Part shown: piece after piece, positions 28,767 through 34,574 of the stretch
Position numbering within the stretch: position 1 is the stretch's first letter
Layout: every line of letters starts with the position of its first letter
DNA from: Streptomyces mobaraensis
Lineage (GTDB): Bacteria > Actinomycetota > Actinomycetes > Streptomycetales > Streptomycetaceae
Reading direction: 5' to 3'
Assembly (NCBI RefSeq): GCF_020099395.1
Contig: NZ_CP083590.1
Coordinates: 4,340,001 to 4,404,000, forward strand
DNA: 64,000 nt
Notes under the pieces: model-generated
Seen by the model: only the letters and a program-made list of their open reading frames with translations
Told to the model about the DNA's origin: nothing
Database searches by the model: none
Translations under genes and position numbers: made by a program

Positions 28767-29492
28767 ATGGAGGCTGCACCAAATCCACCCGACTGGCAGG
28801 ACACGAGACATGGCTCCAAGATCCGCGTCGCGGCATGGCTGGCCACAGTGGTGGGGGAAGGGAACTCGTTCACTCGTGAGCAGTTGCACGAGGCGTTCCA
28901 GGGGGTTACGCATATCGAACGGCGTATGCGTGATCTGCGCGACTCAGGCTGGGAGATCGAGACCTACCGCGGGGGTGCCCACGGTACCGAGATGCGCCTG
29001 ATCAAGATCGGCGAACCCGTGTGGAGCCCCTCCTACCGCAGGGTGTCGCGTCCGTTCGTGGCATCTCAACAACGTCATCAGGTGCTCGCGCGGGATGAGT
29101 ACCGATGCACGGATTGCGGTCTGGGGGCCGGAGAACGGGACCCCTCTGCTCCGGCCGGGGCTGCCGCACTTGAGGTTCACTTCGTCGTCCCGCTGTCGGC
29201 TGGGGGCTCGGCGGACATCACGAACATGGTCACCTTGTGCGCCAGCTGCAATGCTGGAAGGAGAGGCAGCCCAGTCACAGATCCTGAAGCGGTTTCGCTT
29301 GAAGTCAGCCGTCTCACTTTCCAGGAGCGGATGATCCTGCTCGCCTGGATGGCAAAGGGAGAGCGAACGACTTCGCCAGTAGAGCGAGCTTGGGTCATGT
29401 ACCGGCACCTCAGCCCCGAGCAGCGTCAGCTCATGAGGCAAAAACTTTCGGAAACTGTCGAGCGCGCAGTCACAGACTCGATGGCTGATTAA
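28767..29492 (+). CDS. HNH endonuclease
   Basis: 241 aa from the ATG at 28767 with GGAGGG upstream. The N-terminal about 95 residues look like a winged-helix module (RVAAWLATVVGEGNSFTREQL … IERRMRDLRDSGWEIETYRGG). The C-terminal half carries an HNH fold with paired zinc ligands: YRCTDCG, then LEVHFVVPLSAGGSADI, then NMVTLCASCNAGRRG. The usual double His is reduced to one His followed by Phe (VHFVVPLS). Standalone HNH proteins of this sort are common cargo in actinobacterial elements and may act in restriction or anti-phage roles. It lies inside the tRNA-flanked island. Confidence 0.85.
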   Translation: MEAAPNPPDWQDTRHGSKIRVAAWLATVVGEGNSFTREQLHEAFQGVTHIERRMRDLRDSGWEIETYRGGAHGTEMRLIKIGEPVWSPSYRRVSRPFVASQQRHQVLARDEYRCTDCGLGAGERDPSAPAGAAALEVHFVVPLSAGGSADITNMVTLCASCNAGRRGSPVTDPEAVSLEVSRLTFQERMILLAWMAKGERTTSPVERAWVMYRHLSPEQRQLMRQKLSETVERAVTDSMAD

Positions 29493-29586
29493 CCCCAAAG
29501 CCCCGCCGGCCCCGCGCACCTTCCACAGCATCACGGGGCCGACGGCCGTCACACACCCCTATCGAGGAGAGGAGGTGACAACATCC

Positions 29587-29784
29587 ATGATGACCTATCC
29601 CGCCGGCGAGCACCGGAAGCTGGACCTGCGCCTGCTGCTGGAGTGCTTACTCCTGCTGCTGCTCGCTCTGTGCGTCCTCGTCCTCGCAGGCCGCCTCAGT
29701 CCCGAGCAGGCTGGTGAGTTCTTGGGCGCCTTGGTGTCGGCTCTCGCCACCGGGCTGGCCAACAATCGGCCGCGCAGGGCGTGA
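29587..29784 (+). CDS. Small single-pass membrane protein
   Basis: 65 aa from the ATG at 29587, downstream of a strong GAGGAGAGGAGGTGA ribosome site; a GTG at 29575 overlaps that site and is less likely. One long hydrophobic helix (LLLECLLLLLLALCVLVLAG) is followed by an amphipathic stretch and a basic tail (NNRPRRA). Size and layout recall small phage or element proteins of the holin or spread-protein kind, but no family can be named. It lies within the island, after the HNH gene. Confidence 0.65.
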   Translation: MMTYPAGEHRKLDLRLLLECLLLLLLALCVLVLAGRLSPEQAGEFLGALVSALATGLANNRPRRA

Positions 29785-29821
29785 CATCCAGGCGGCGGCC
29801 TTCGGGCTGCCGCCCCCACCC

Positions 29822-29855
29822 AAAGGCCCCGGACCGTGATCGGTTCGGGGCCTTT
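29822..29855. terminator. Second copy of the terminator-like hairpin
   Basis: AAAGGCCCCGGACCG / CGGTTCGGGGCCTTT with a TGAT loop and one G-T pair. It differs from the 28431 hairpin at only two or three bases and, like that copy, is followed directly by a tRNA 3'-end-like sequence. Confidence 0.72.
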
Positions 29856-29859
29856 CGGC

Positions 29860-29887
29860 TGGTATCCCCAGCAGGATTCGAATCTGC
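29860..29887 (-). other. tRNA 3'-end-like remnant
   Basis: On the minus strand the sequence reads as a T arm (GCAGATTCGAATCCTGC) followed by TGGGGATACCA. An A-C mismatch sits at the conserved last T-stem pair, and no matching 5' acceptor or D arm lies upstream, so it is not a gene. Its position beside a copied hairpin suggests an older or internal attachment site. Confidence 0.5.
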
Positions 29888-29940
29888 GGCAACCTGTCGC
29901 CCGCACTCGGTGCTCTCGCTTCCCTCCCACTAGCTTCCCG

Positions 29941-30091
29941 GCTGCCATCCCGTCTGCCGTCGTCCCACACGCATGTGGAGCGGGCTTGGCCCGGGGTGTC
30001 CAGGTGGAGCGCCCGGCTGGACGAACGACCTGGACGCCCCGGGCCAAGGCTGCTCGGCTTCGCCTGGGTCGACGGCAGACGGGATGGCAGC
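29941..30091. repeat. 151-bp imperfect palindrome
   Basis: Outer arms are a perfect 22-bp inverted repeat (29941-29962 with 30070-30091). Inner arms of 21 bp (29985-30005 with 30028-30048) match except for one G-T pair, with a 22-nt loop. The rest of the 29785-30321 gap holds only the hairpin, the tRNA-like remnant and GC-rich sequence without a gene. It could be a recombination, replication or transfer site of the lost element. Confidence 0.75.
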
Positions 30092-30321
30092 TCCCCCCTC
30101 AACCCCATGCGACCCGCACCCGCCCGCCGGCCCCCCGCCATCCCGGAGTCGGAGCGCCCCCGCCGGAGGCATCCGTTCTGAGGGAAAGTGGCGACTCCGC
30201 TTCAGTCGCGCGGCCGGGCGGACCCGGGCCGGAGCGGGGCGGAGACAGGAGCGGCGGCCCGGGGGAGCCGGGCCGCGCGCGGCGAGCGGAGCGAGCCGCC
30301 TTGAACCCGTAGAGAAGGTTG

Positions 30322-30735
30322 TTACTCAGTCGGCCGGGGCGGCAACAGCGGTCTGAAGGGGTAGGTGGTGAACCGCCTGGAGCAGGTGGGGAGTCGGGAC
30401 TTCGAGCGGTCGGCCAGGGGGAGGAAGAGGGCCGGGCGGATCGTCCACGTCAACTCCATCTCACCCCGGGTCGCCGTGTAGGTGCACATGTGGCCCGCGA
30501 TGAGCGATGACGCGGCCTGGGTCCTCTCGGCCCACGCCCGGGCGGCCGCCGCCTCCTTCTCCTCTGGGGTGGTCGCCATCATCTCCATGGCCACGATGAC
30601 GCCGATGACGGCTTCGGCCGCGCTTCGCGCGTCAAAGGCCGTGACCAGCTTGGGGCCGTCGGTGACCCCACCGAAGACGACGTTGCAGGAGCACCAGTAG
30701 CCGCCCTTTAAGGCTGATGAGTCGCGTCGCTTCAT
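30322..30735 (-). CDS. Unknown 137-aa protein cotranscribed with the RsbW-like ATPase
   Basis: From an ATG at 30735 with GGGAGAAG upstream, overlapping the ATPase stop by 4 bp (ATGA). The middle (KLVTAFDARSAAEAVIGVIVAMEMMA, then TTPEEKEAAAARAWAERTQAASSLIAGHMC) is mostly helical; a Cys pair (YWCSCNVV) and one later Cys (HMCTYTA) could bind metal. The last about 35 residues look like run-on into GC-rich DNA. No family was recognised. Coupling suggests it works with the anti-sigma-like ATPase, for example as partner or target. Confidence 0.65.
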   Translation of the reverse strand: MKRRDSSALKGGYWCSCNVVFGGVTDGPKLVTAFDARSAAEAVIGVIVAMEMMATTPEEKEAAAARAWAERTQAASSLIAGHMCTYTATRGEMELTWTIRPALFLPLADRSKSRLPTCSRRFTTYPFRPLLPPRPTE

Positions 30736-31160
30736 CGTTCTTCTCCCATGGTTGTCGGGGTGGTCACGAGCTCGGCGGTCACGGTGTGGCCCCTCCTGTC
30801 CCCGCGGACCGTCGTCCTGGTCGCGAGGCAGCAGACGAGGGACAGGCCCCGGCCGCTGGACGCGGTCGGCTGCGGGTGACCGATCACCGGCCTGGTGGGG
30901 GAGCCGCCGGCGTCCGCGACGGAGATGGCGATGACGTGCTCGGACACGCACAGCGCGACGTGGAAGTGCCCGACCCGGCAACCGCTCGCGGTGTGGAGCA
31001 CGGCGTTGCTGCTCAGCTCGCTCACGATCACCTCGGCGTCACCGGCGTAAGGCGAGTGCCGCAGCACGTCGCGCGTCCAGCGCCGAACGCGTCCGACCTC
31101 TTCCACGGAACCTGGGCAAGTGAGCCCCCAGACCCGCGCCTCACTCATATACTCATCCAT
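30732..31160 (-). CDS. ATP-binding protein, RsbW/anti-sigma-factor-like (HATPase_c_2)
   Basis: 142 aa. A stand-alone histidine-kinase-type ATPase domain with VRRWTRDVL, the N box (VSELSSNAVLHT), a G1-like DAGGSP and the GRGLSLVCCLA G2 region. Streptomyces has dozens of these; in known cases they bind or phosphorylate anti-anti-sigma partners, or act as free regulators. The start ATG at 31160 is preceded by AAAGGA. It sits inside the island between the Nudix gene and its own small partner gene, all on the minus strand. Confidence 0.85.
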   Translation of the reverse strand: MDEYMSEARVWGLTCPGSVEEVGRVRRWTRDVLRHSPYAGDAEVIVSELSSNAVLHTASGCRVGHFHVALCVSEHVIAISVADAGGSPTRPVIGHPQPTASSGRGLSLVCCLATRTTVRGDRRGHTVTAELVTTPTTMGEER

Positions 31161-31205
31161 ACAAGTTCCTTTGTGCTGGTAGGCCGCTATGGGTAGTGGA
31201 TTCAG

Positions 31206-31637
31206 CTAGACGAGTCGCACGCCGTCATGGGCTCGGACGGCCGGCGGGTTCGCCGCGTCGAGCGCGTCCAGGACGCGTATCGCGTACGCCTCGTCGGCAA
31301 GTTCCACGACCTCGTCGCGCGTCGCCCAGCGCAGTGCCCGGGTCTCGGCGCCCGTGGTCGGGTTCCCGTCGATCGCCTCGCAGCGGAAGACGAGGGAGAC
31401 GATCAAGCCGGTCATGTTCTTGTACACGCCAGTCAGGACCGCCGGAGTCGCGATCTTGATTCCGGTCTCTTCGAGTACTTCGCGCTCCAGGGCGTCGGGG
31501 ATCGTCTCCCCGGCCTCCAGTACTCCCCCGGGCGGTTCCCAGTGGCCGTTGTCCCGCCGCTTGATCAGCAGGGCGCGGCCCTGGTCGTCGACGATGATCC
31601 CGGCGACGCTCACGGAGTGAGGGCGCTCTGTGCTCAC
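31206..31637 (-). CDS. Nudix hydrolase, Pif-like position in integrative element
   Basis: 143 aa from a GTG at 31637, with GAGGAAC just upstream. The Nudix box is complete (residues 37-60: GGVLEAGE, then RE, then LEETGI), with SVSVAGIIVDDQGRALLIKR leading into it. It should hydrolyse a nucleoside diphosphate-linked substrate. In pSAM2 the Nudix-motif protein Pif blocks transfer into cells already carrying the element; the position here, divergent from a HutC-type GntR repressor in a tRNA-bounded island, suggests the same role. That role is inference. Confidence 0.87.
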   Translation of the reverse strand: MSTERPHSVSVAGIIVDDQGRALLIKRRDNGHWEPPGGVLEAGETIPDALEREVLEETGIKIATPAVLTGVYKNMTGLIVSLVFRCEAIDGNPTTGAETRALRWATRDEVVELADEAYAIRVLDALDAANPPAVRAHDGVRLV

Positions 31638-31696
31638 GTTCCTCGGTCCCCTTTGGCTGGCTAGGCTCTCCACCGTAGCAACAGAACTTGGCCGCT

Positions 31697-31706
31697 TGTC
31701 TAGACA
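31697..31706. promoter_or_regulatory. Operator for the GntR/HutC repressor
   Basis: TGTCTAGACA is a perfect palindrome containing GTCTAGAC, which fits the HutC-subfamily operator consensus GT-N-TA-N-AC. It lies 16 bp before the repressor start, in the 85-bp divergent gap shared with the Nudix gene, so autoregulation and control of both genes are likely. Confidence 0.75.
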
Positions 31707-31722
31707 CCTAAGGGAGTACCCG

Positions 31723-32511
31723 ATGGCTCCTCTGCCTTCCGGCCTTCTCGGCGCACTGGACCCGACGAGTGATCGGGCGGTCTTCCGCCAGATCGCCGAC
31801 CAACTGCGCATGGCGATCGACAAGGGGCGTTTCCGCGAGGGCGACAAGCTTCCGTCGGAATCCGAGCTGGTGGAGCACTTCGCCGTCTCGCGGATGACCG
31901 TGCGGCACTCGCTCTCCATCCTCCAGGGCGAGGGCCTGGTGTCGTCCGAGCATGGCAAGGGCGTCTTCGTCCGGCCGCGCCCGCCGGTGCGCCGGCTGGC
32001 TTCCGACCGCTTCGCCCGGCGTCACCGCGAGCAAGGAAAGTCCGCCTTTACGGTGGAAGCGGAAGCCGCGGGAAGCCGACCGGAGGTTGACAGCCTGGAG
32101 GTCCGGGAGGAACGGCCTGCGCCCGACATCGCGGCCCGCCTCGACGGCGCCCGGCGAGTGCTCGCCCGACGGCGGCGCTACCTCCTCGATCAACGTCCGG
32201 TCGAGTTCGCCACCTCCTACATCCCGCTGGATCTGGCCAGGAACACTCCGATCGCCGAGCCCAACCCCGGCCCGGGCGGCATCTATGCCCGTCTCGAAGA
32301 ACTCGGCCACCGCCTCGACCACTTCGACGAGGAGATCCGGGCCCGGATGCCTTCGCCGGCCGAGGTGAAGACGCTCCGCCTGGCGTCGGGCGTTCCGGTC
32401 ATCCACCTGGTGCGGACCGCCTTCGACACCGAGGGCCGTGCCGTCGAGGTTTGCGACACCGTCATGGCGGCCGACGCGTACGTTCTCGCCTACCAACTGC
32501 CCGCCACTTGA
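31723..32511 (+). CDS. GntR-family repressor, HutC subfamily (KorSA-like)
   Basis: 262 aa from the ATG at 31723 with AAGGGAG seven bases upstream. An N-terminal winged helix (FRQIADQLRMAIDKGRF, LPSESELVEHFAVSRMTVRHSL, GLVSSEHGKGVFVRPRP) is followed by a UTRA/HutC ligand domain (RRYLLDQRPVEFATSYIPLDLA, VIHLVRTAFDTEGRAVEVCDTVM). In the pSAM2 group such repressors (KorSA) hold replication and transfer genes silent. It is transcribed towards the tRNA-Arg gene and ends about 135 bp before it. Confidence 0.9.
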   Translation: MAPLPSGLLGALDPTSDRAVFRQIADQLRMAIDKGRFREGDKLPSESELVEHFAVSRMTVRHSLSILQGEGLVSSEHGKGVFVRPRPPVRRLASDRFARRHREQGKSAFTVEAEAAGSRPEVDSLEVREERPAPDIAARLDGARRVLARRRRYLLDQRPVEFATSYIPLDLARNTPIAEPNPGPGGIYARLEELGHRLDHFDEEIRARMPSPAEVKTLRLASGVPVIHLVRTAFDTEGRAVEVCDTVMAADAYVLAYQLPAT

Positions 32512-32592
32512 GGCCGCTCAGGCGGGCTTCCCACCCGCGCCGCCGATGCGCCGAGGAGTTGTCGTCGGTCGAAGCGGACGCCCGAGGCGTCG

Positions 32593-32646
32593 ACTGATGC
32601 CGAAGGGGCACCTAGGAACGTTCCTAGGTGCCCCTTCGGCATCAGT
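32593..32646. repeat. Perfect 54-bp palindrome touching the tRNA 3' end
   Basis: 27-bp arms are perfectly complementary with no spacer (centre AACGTT at 32617-32622). The right end reaches the tRNA discriminator base at 32646. It may terminate tRNA-Arg transcription (minus strand) or take part in integration. A dyad this long and exact is well beyond a normal terminator. Confidence 0.85.
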
Positions 32647-32687
32647 GCCCCCGGGCAGATTCGAACTGCCGACACCCGCTTTAGGAG
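32645..32687 (-). repeat. Right attachment-site repeat, within tRNA-Arg
   Basis: Identical over 43 bp to 28471-28513. It spans the tRNA 3' end through the anticodon, the usual core for actinomycete element integrases. Confidence 0.88.
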
Positions 32688-32718
32688 AGCGGTGCTCTAT
32701 CCCCTGAGCTACGGAGGC
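32646..32718 (-). tRNA. tRNA-Arg(CCT)
   Basis: A 73-nt cloverleaf on the minus strand: acceptor GCCTCCG with CGGGGGC (one T-G pair) plus discriminator A; D arm with AGCTCAGGGGATAGAGC; anticodon stem CCGCT/AGCGG around loop CTCCTAA, giving anticodon CCT; T arm GGCAG-TTCGAAT-CTGCC. CCA is not encoded. The integrated element lies against its 3' end and restores an intact gene. Confidence 0.95.
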
Positions 32719-32813
32719 GCGGCCGTCCGTGGAGGGGCGGCCGAGGACAGGTTAGCCGATGGTAGGTGATCCGTGCTGGGCGGTGGTGGGGGTGGTGGGG
32801 GCGGGGTGGTGGG

Positions 32814-33602
32814 TCAGCGGGGGGCGATCAGGAGGGTCTGGAGGATTCTGCCGCAGTTGCCCGACGCGTCGTCCAGGCGGCCCTCGGCCAGGCCCGAGCC
32901 GGCGGGGGCGGCGGCGGTGGACGAGGTCAGGCAGAGCCATTCGCCGACCGGGTCGCGGTGCAGGGCGAGGGTGACGTCGGTGTTGATGACGAGGCCGTTG
33001 ACGTGGTCGAGTTCGAAGCCGACGGCCCAGTTGCTGTCGGCCAGGGTCAGGGCGCGGGTCAGCGGGGTGTCCTCCTCGCCCGCCACCAGGGGGATCCGCT
33101 GGCGTGCCCAGGCCGTGCCGGGGCCGGGGGTGTCGAATCCGCCGCCGGACGCGAAGCGCCACTCCATCGCCGAGACGTAGCCGTCCGTGTACGCGCCCTT
33201 GAAGCCGTGCTCCGGCTGGGGCTCGGGGAGGGCGGGCGGGGGCGGGTCGTGGCGCAGGGCCGGGGTGTCCGGCGGGGCGGCGGCCGTCCGCCAGGCGCGG
33301 GCCAGCATCACCGGGCGGCCGTTCGCGGTGATCTCGCCTTCGAGGAGTTCCGTGCGGCGCCCGCCGCGGACCGTGCGCACGCGCACCAGCAGGTCGCCCA
33401 CCGGCACCGGGGCCGGGATCTCCAGCGTCACGCGCGCCACCCGGAAGCCCTCCCGGGGTTCGTGCCGTTCCATCGCCCGGCCCAGGAGGGCGGACGGCGG
33501 GCCCGCGTGCTGCGCCTCGGGGCTCCACGGGCCCGCTGTGGCGGGCGTGCTCTCGTAGCGGCCGTCCCCCGCGTCCCGGTAGAAGGACTCGTCCGGTGCC
33601 AT
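32814..33602 (-). CDS. Acyl-CoA thioesterase family protein (TesB-like double hotdog)
   Basis: 262 aa. A double-hotdog arrangement is suggested by the N-terminal half (WSPEAQHAGPPSALLGRAMER, RVARVTLEIPAPVPVGDLLV) and the C-terminal half (FELDHVNGLVINTDVTLALHRDPVGEWLCLTSS, then GSGLAEGRLDDASGNCGRILQTLLI). This matches the actinobacterial thioesterase family related to TesB. Likely substrates are acyl-CoAs; specificity is unknown. It lies 120 bp downstream of the VOC gene on the same strand, so it could be the tail of the hydrazine cluster, though it is common elsewhere as a stand-alone gene. Confidence 0.85.
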   Translation of the reverse strand: MAPDESFYRDAGDGRYESTPATAGPWSPEAQHAGPPSALLGRAMERHEPREGFRVARVTLEIPAPVPVGDLLVRVRTVRGGRRTELLEGEITANGRPVMLARAWRTAAAPPDTPALRHDPPPPALPEPQPEHGFKGAYTDGYVSAMEWRFASGGGFDTPGPGTAWARQRIPLVAGEEDTPLTRALTLADSNWAVGFELDHVNGLVINTDVTLALHRDPVGEWLCLTSSTAAAPAGSGLAEGRLDDASGNCGRILQTLLIAPR

Positions 33603-33722
33603 CGGCTTGGCTCTCCCCTCTGCCTCATTCCTGCGGCGTCGTGCGTACGGTCTCAGGTCGCGCCCGGGTGGTGAGTGGCGGGGGGCGGAATTCAGGCGTC
33701 CGGCATTGGTGGTGCGGTGCGG

Positions 33723-34574
33723 TCAGTGGGGCGGCGTTCTCAGCTCGGCCCTGGTTCCGCCCGGCAGGGTCAGGACGGCGGGGGCTTCCGGCGTACCCTC
33801 GGGCGACCCGGCCGTTCCCGTCAGTTCCGCGACCTGCTCCGGTGACCGTGCCAGCAGAGTGAAGGCGATCGGTTCCGTGTCCGTCGCGGTCGTCAGCAGC
33901 AGGTTGCCCACGATCGCCGTCCCCTCGGGAGCCTCCGCTTCCGCCTCCGTTTCCAGCGCCGTCCGATAGAAGCGGACCGCCTCGGCCAGCCCGCCCGCCG
34001 GCACCGCGTGCCGGGCCAGGAGGCGTACGCCCGTGTCCGTCGCCTCGCGGACGGCGAGGCCCGGGCGCGGGGAGGGGCGTTCGCCGGGCTGCGGGCGGTG
34101 TTCGACCAGCTCGGCGAGGGAGCCGTCCGGATACCGCACCCGGGCCCGCGAACCCGGCTTGATCGCCTCGACCGGCTCCAGGACCTCCGTCCCCGTCCGC
34201 TCCAGCAGCCCCAGCTGGCCGGCCAGGGACGGCACGATGAGCGAGTACGCCGTCCGCCGCTGGACGGGCGTGAACGGCCGCTCGCTCGCGATGAGGAGCA
34301 AGTTGCCCACGGCGGCCAGTTCCAGACCGCCGAAGTCCGGGATGGGCATGCGCAGGTCGGCCGGGACGCCGAGGAGACGCTCGTAGAACGCGATCCGGTC
34401 GTCCAGGTCCGCCAGCTCGATCAGCAGCCTCGCCAGCAGCCGGGGCCGGTCGAGGGAGGACGAGTCCGGGCGGGTGCGGAACCAGCGGTCCGCCGCAGGG
34501 GTCCGTGCCGTCACGCTTTCCGTGGGGCTGCTTTCCGGTGGTGCCTCGACCTGCGTCAAGTCCCATACTCCCAT
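33723..34574 (-). CDS. Tandem VOC (glyoxalase/bleomycin-resistance fold) protein
   Basis: 283 aa from the ATG at 34574, overlapping the acyltransferase stop by 19 bp. Two VOC-like halves are visible: residues about 42-160 (LARLLIELADLDDRIAFYE … LELAAVGNLLLIAS … RYPDGSLAELVE) and 185-280 (LARHAVPAGGLAEAVRFYR … TAIVGNLLLTTA … LTLPGGTRAEL). Clear metal-binding His/Glu sets are hard to see, so it could be a binding or resistance protein rather than an enzyme. It closes the operon and may give self-protection against, or tailor, a reactive hydrazine product; this is inference from position. Confidence 0.8.
   Translation of the reverse strand: MGVWDLTQVEAPPESSPTESVTARTPAADRWFRTRPDSSSLDRPRLLARLLIELADLDDRIAFYERLLGVPADLRMPIPDFGGLELAAVGNLLLIASERPFTPVQRRTAYSLIVPSLAGQLGLLERTGTEVLEPVEAIKPGSRARVRYPDGSLAELVEHRPQPGERPSPRPGLAVREATDTGVRLLARHAVPAGGLAEAVRFYRTALETEAEAEAPEGTAIVGNLLLTTATDTEPIAFTLLARSPEQVAELTGTAGSPEGTPEAPAVLTLPGGTRAELRTPPH

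Larger units (their letters stand above)
28471..32687. mobile_element. Decayed integrative element (AICE-like) at tRNA-Arg(CCT)
   Basis: Bounded by an exact 43-bp direct repeat: 28471-28513 is a displaced tRNA 3' half, and 32645-32687 is the same sequence inside the intact tRNA-Arg. This is the footprint of a tyrosine-recombinase element that inserts in a tRNA 3' end. Cargo is an HNH nuclease, a small membrane protein, a 137-aa unknown protein, an RsbW-like ATPase, a Nudix protein and a HutC/GntR repressor. The pairing of a Nudix protein (Pif in pSAM2) with a GntR repressor (KorSA in pSAM2) is typical of actinomycete integrative conjugative elements. No integrase, excisionase, replication or FtsK-like transfer gene remains, so it cannot move on its own. 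A second tRNA-like end at 29860 suggests two stacked insertions. Confidence 0.75.

Noticed and set aside
29860..29940. Complete second tRNA gene
   Set aside because: Only a T arm and a 3' end can be seen; no acceptor 5' strand or D arm, and the conserved last T-stem pair is mismatched.
29836..30312. Plus-strand frame starting in the tRNA-like remnant
   Set aside because: Begins in a tRNA-derived sequence (YPQQDSNLR) and crosses the large palindrome; composition is not protein-like.
32438..32707. Plus-strand frame ending in PPGRFELPTPALG
   Set aside because: This is the well-known spurious translation of the complementary strand of a tRNA gene.
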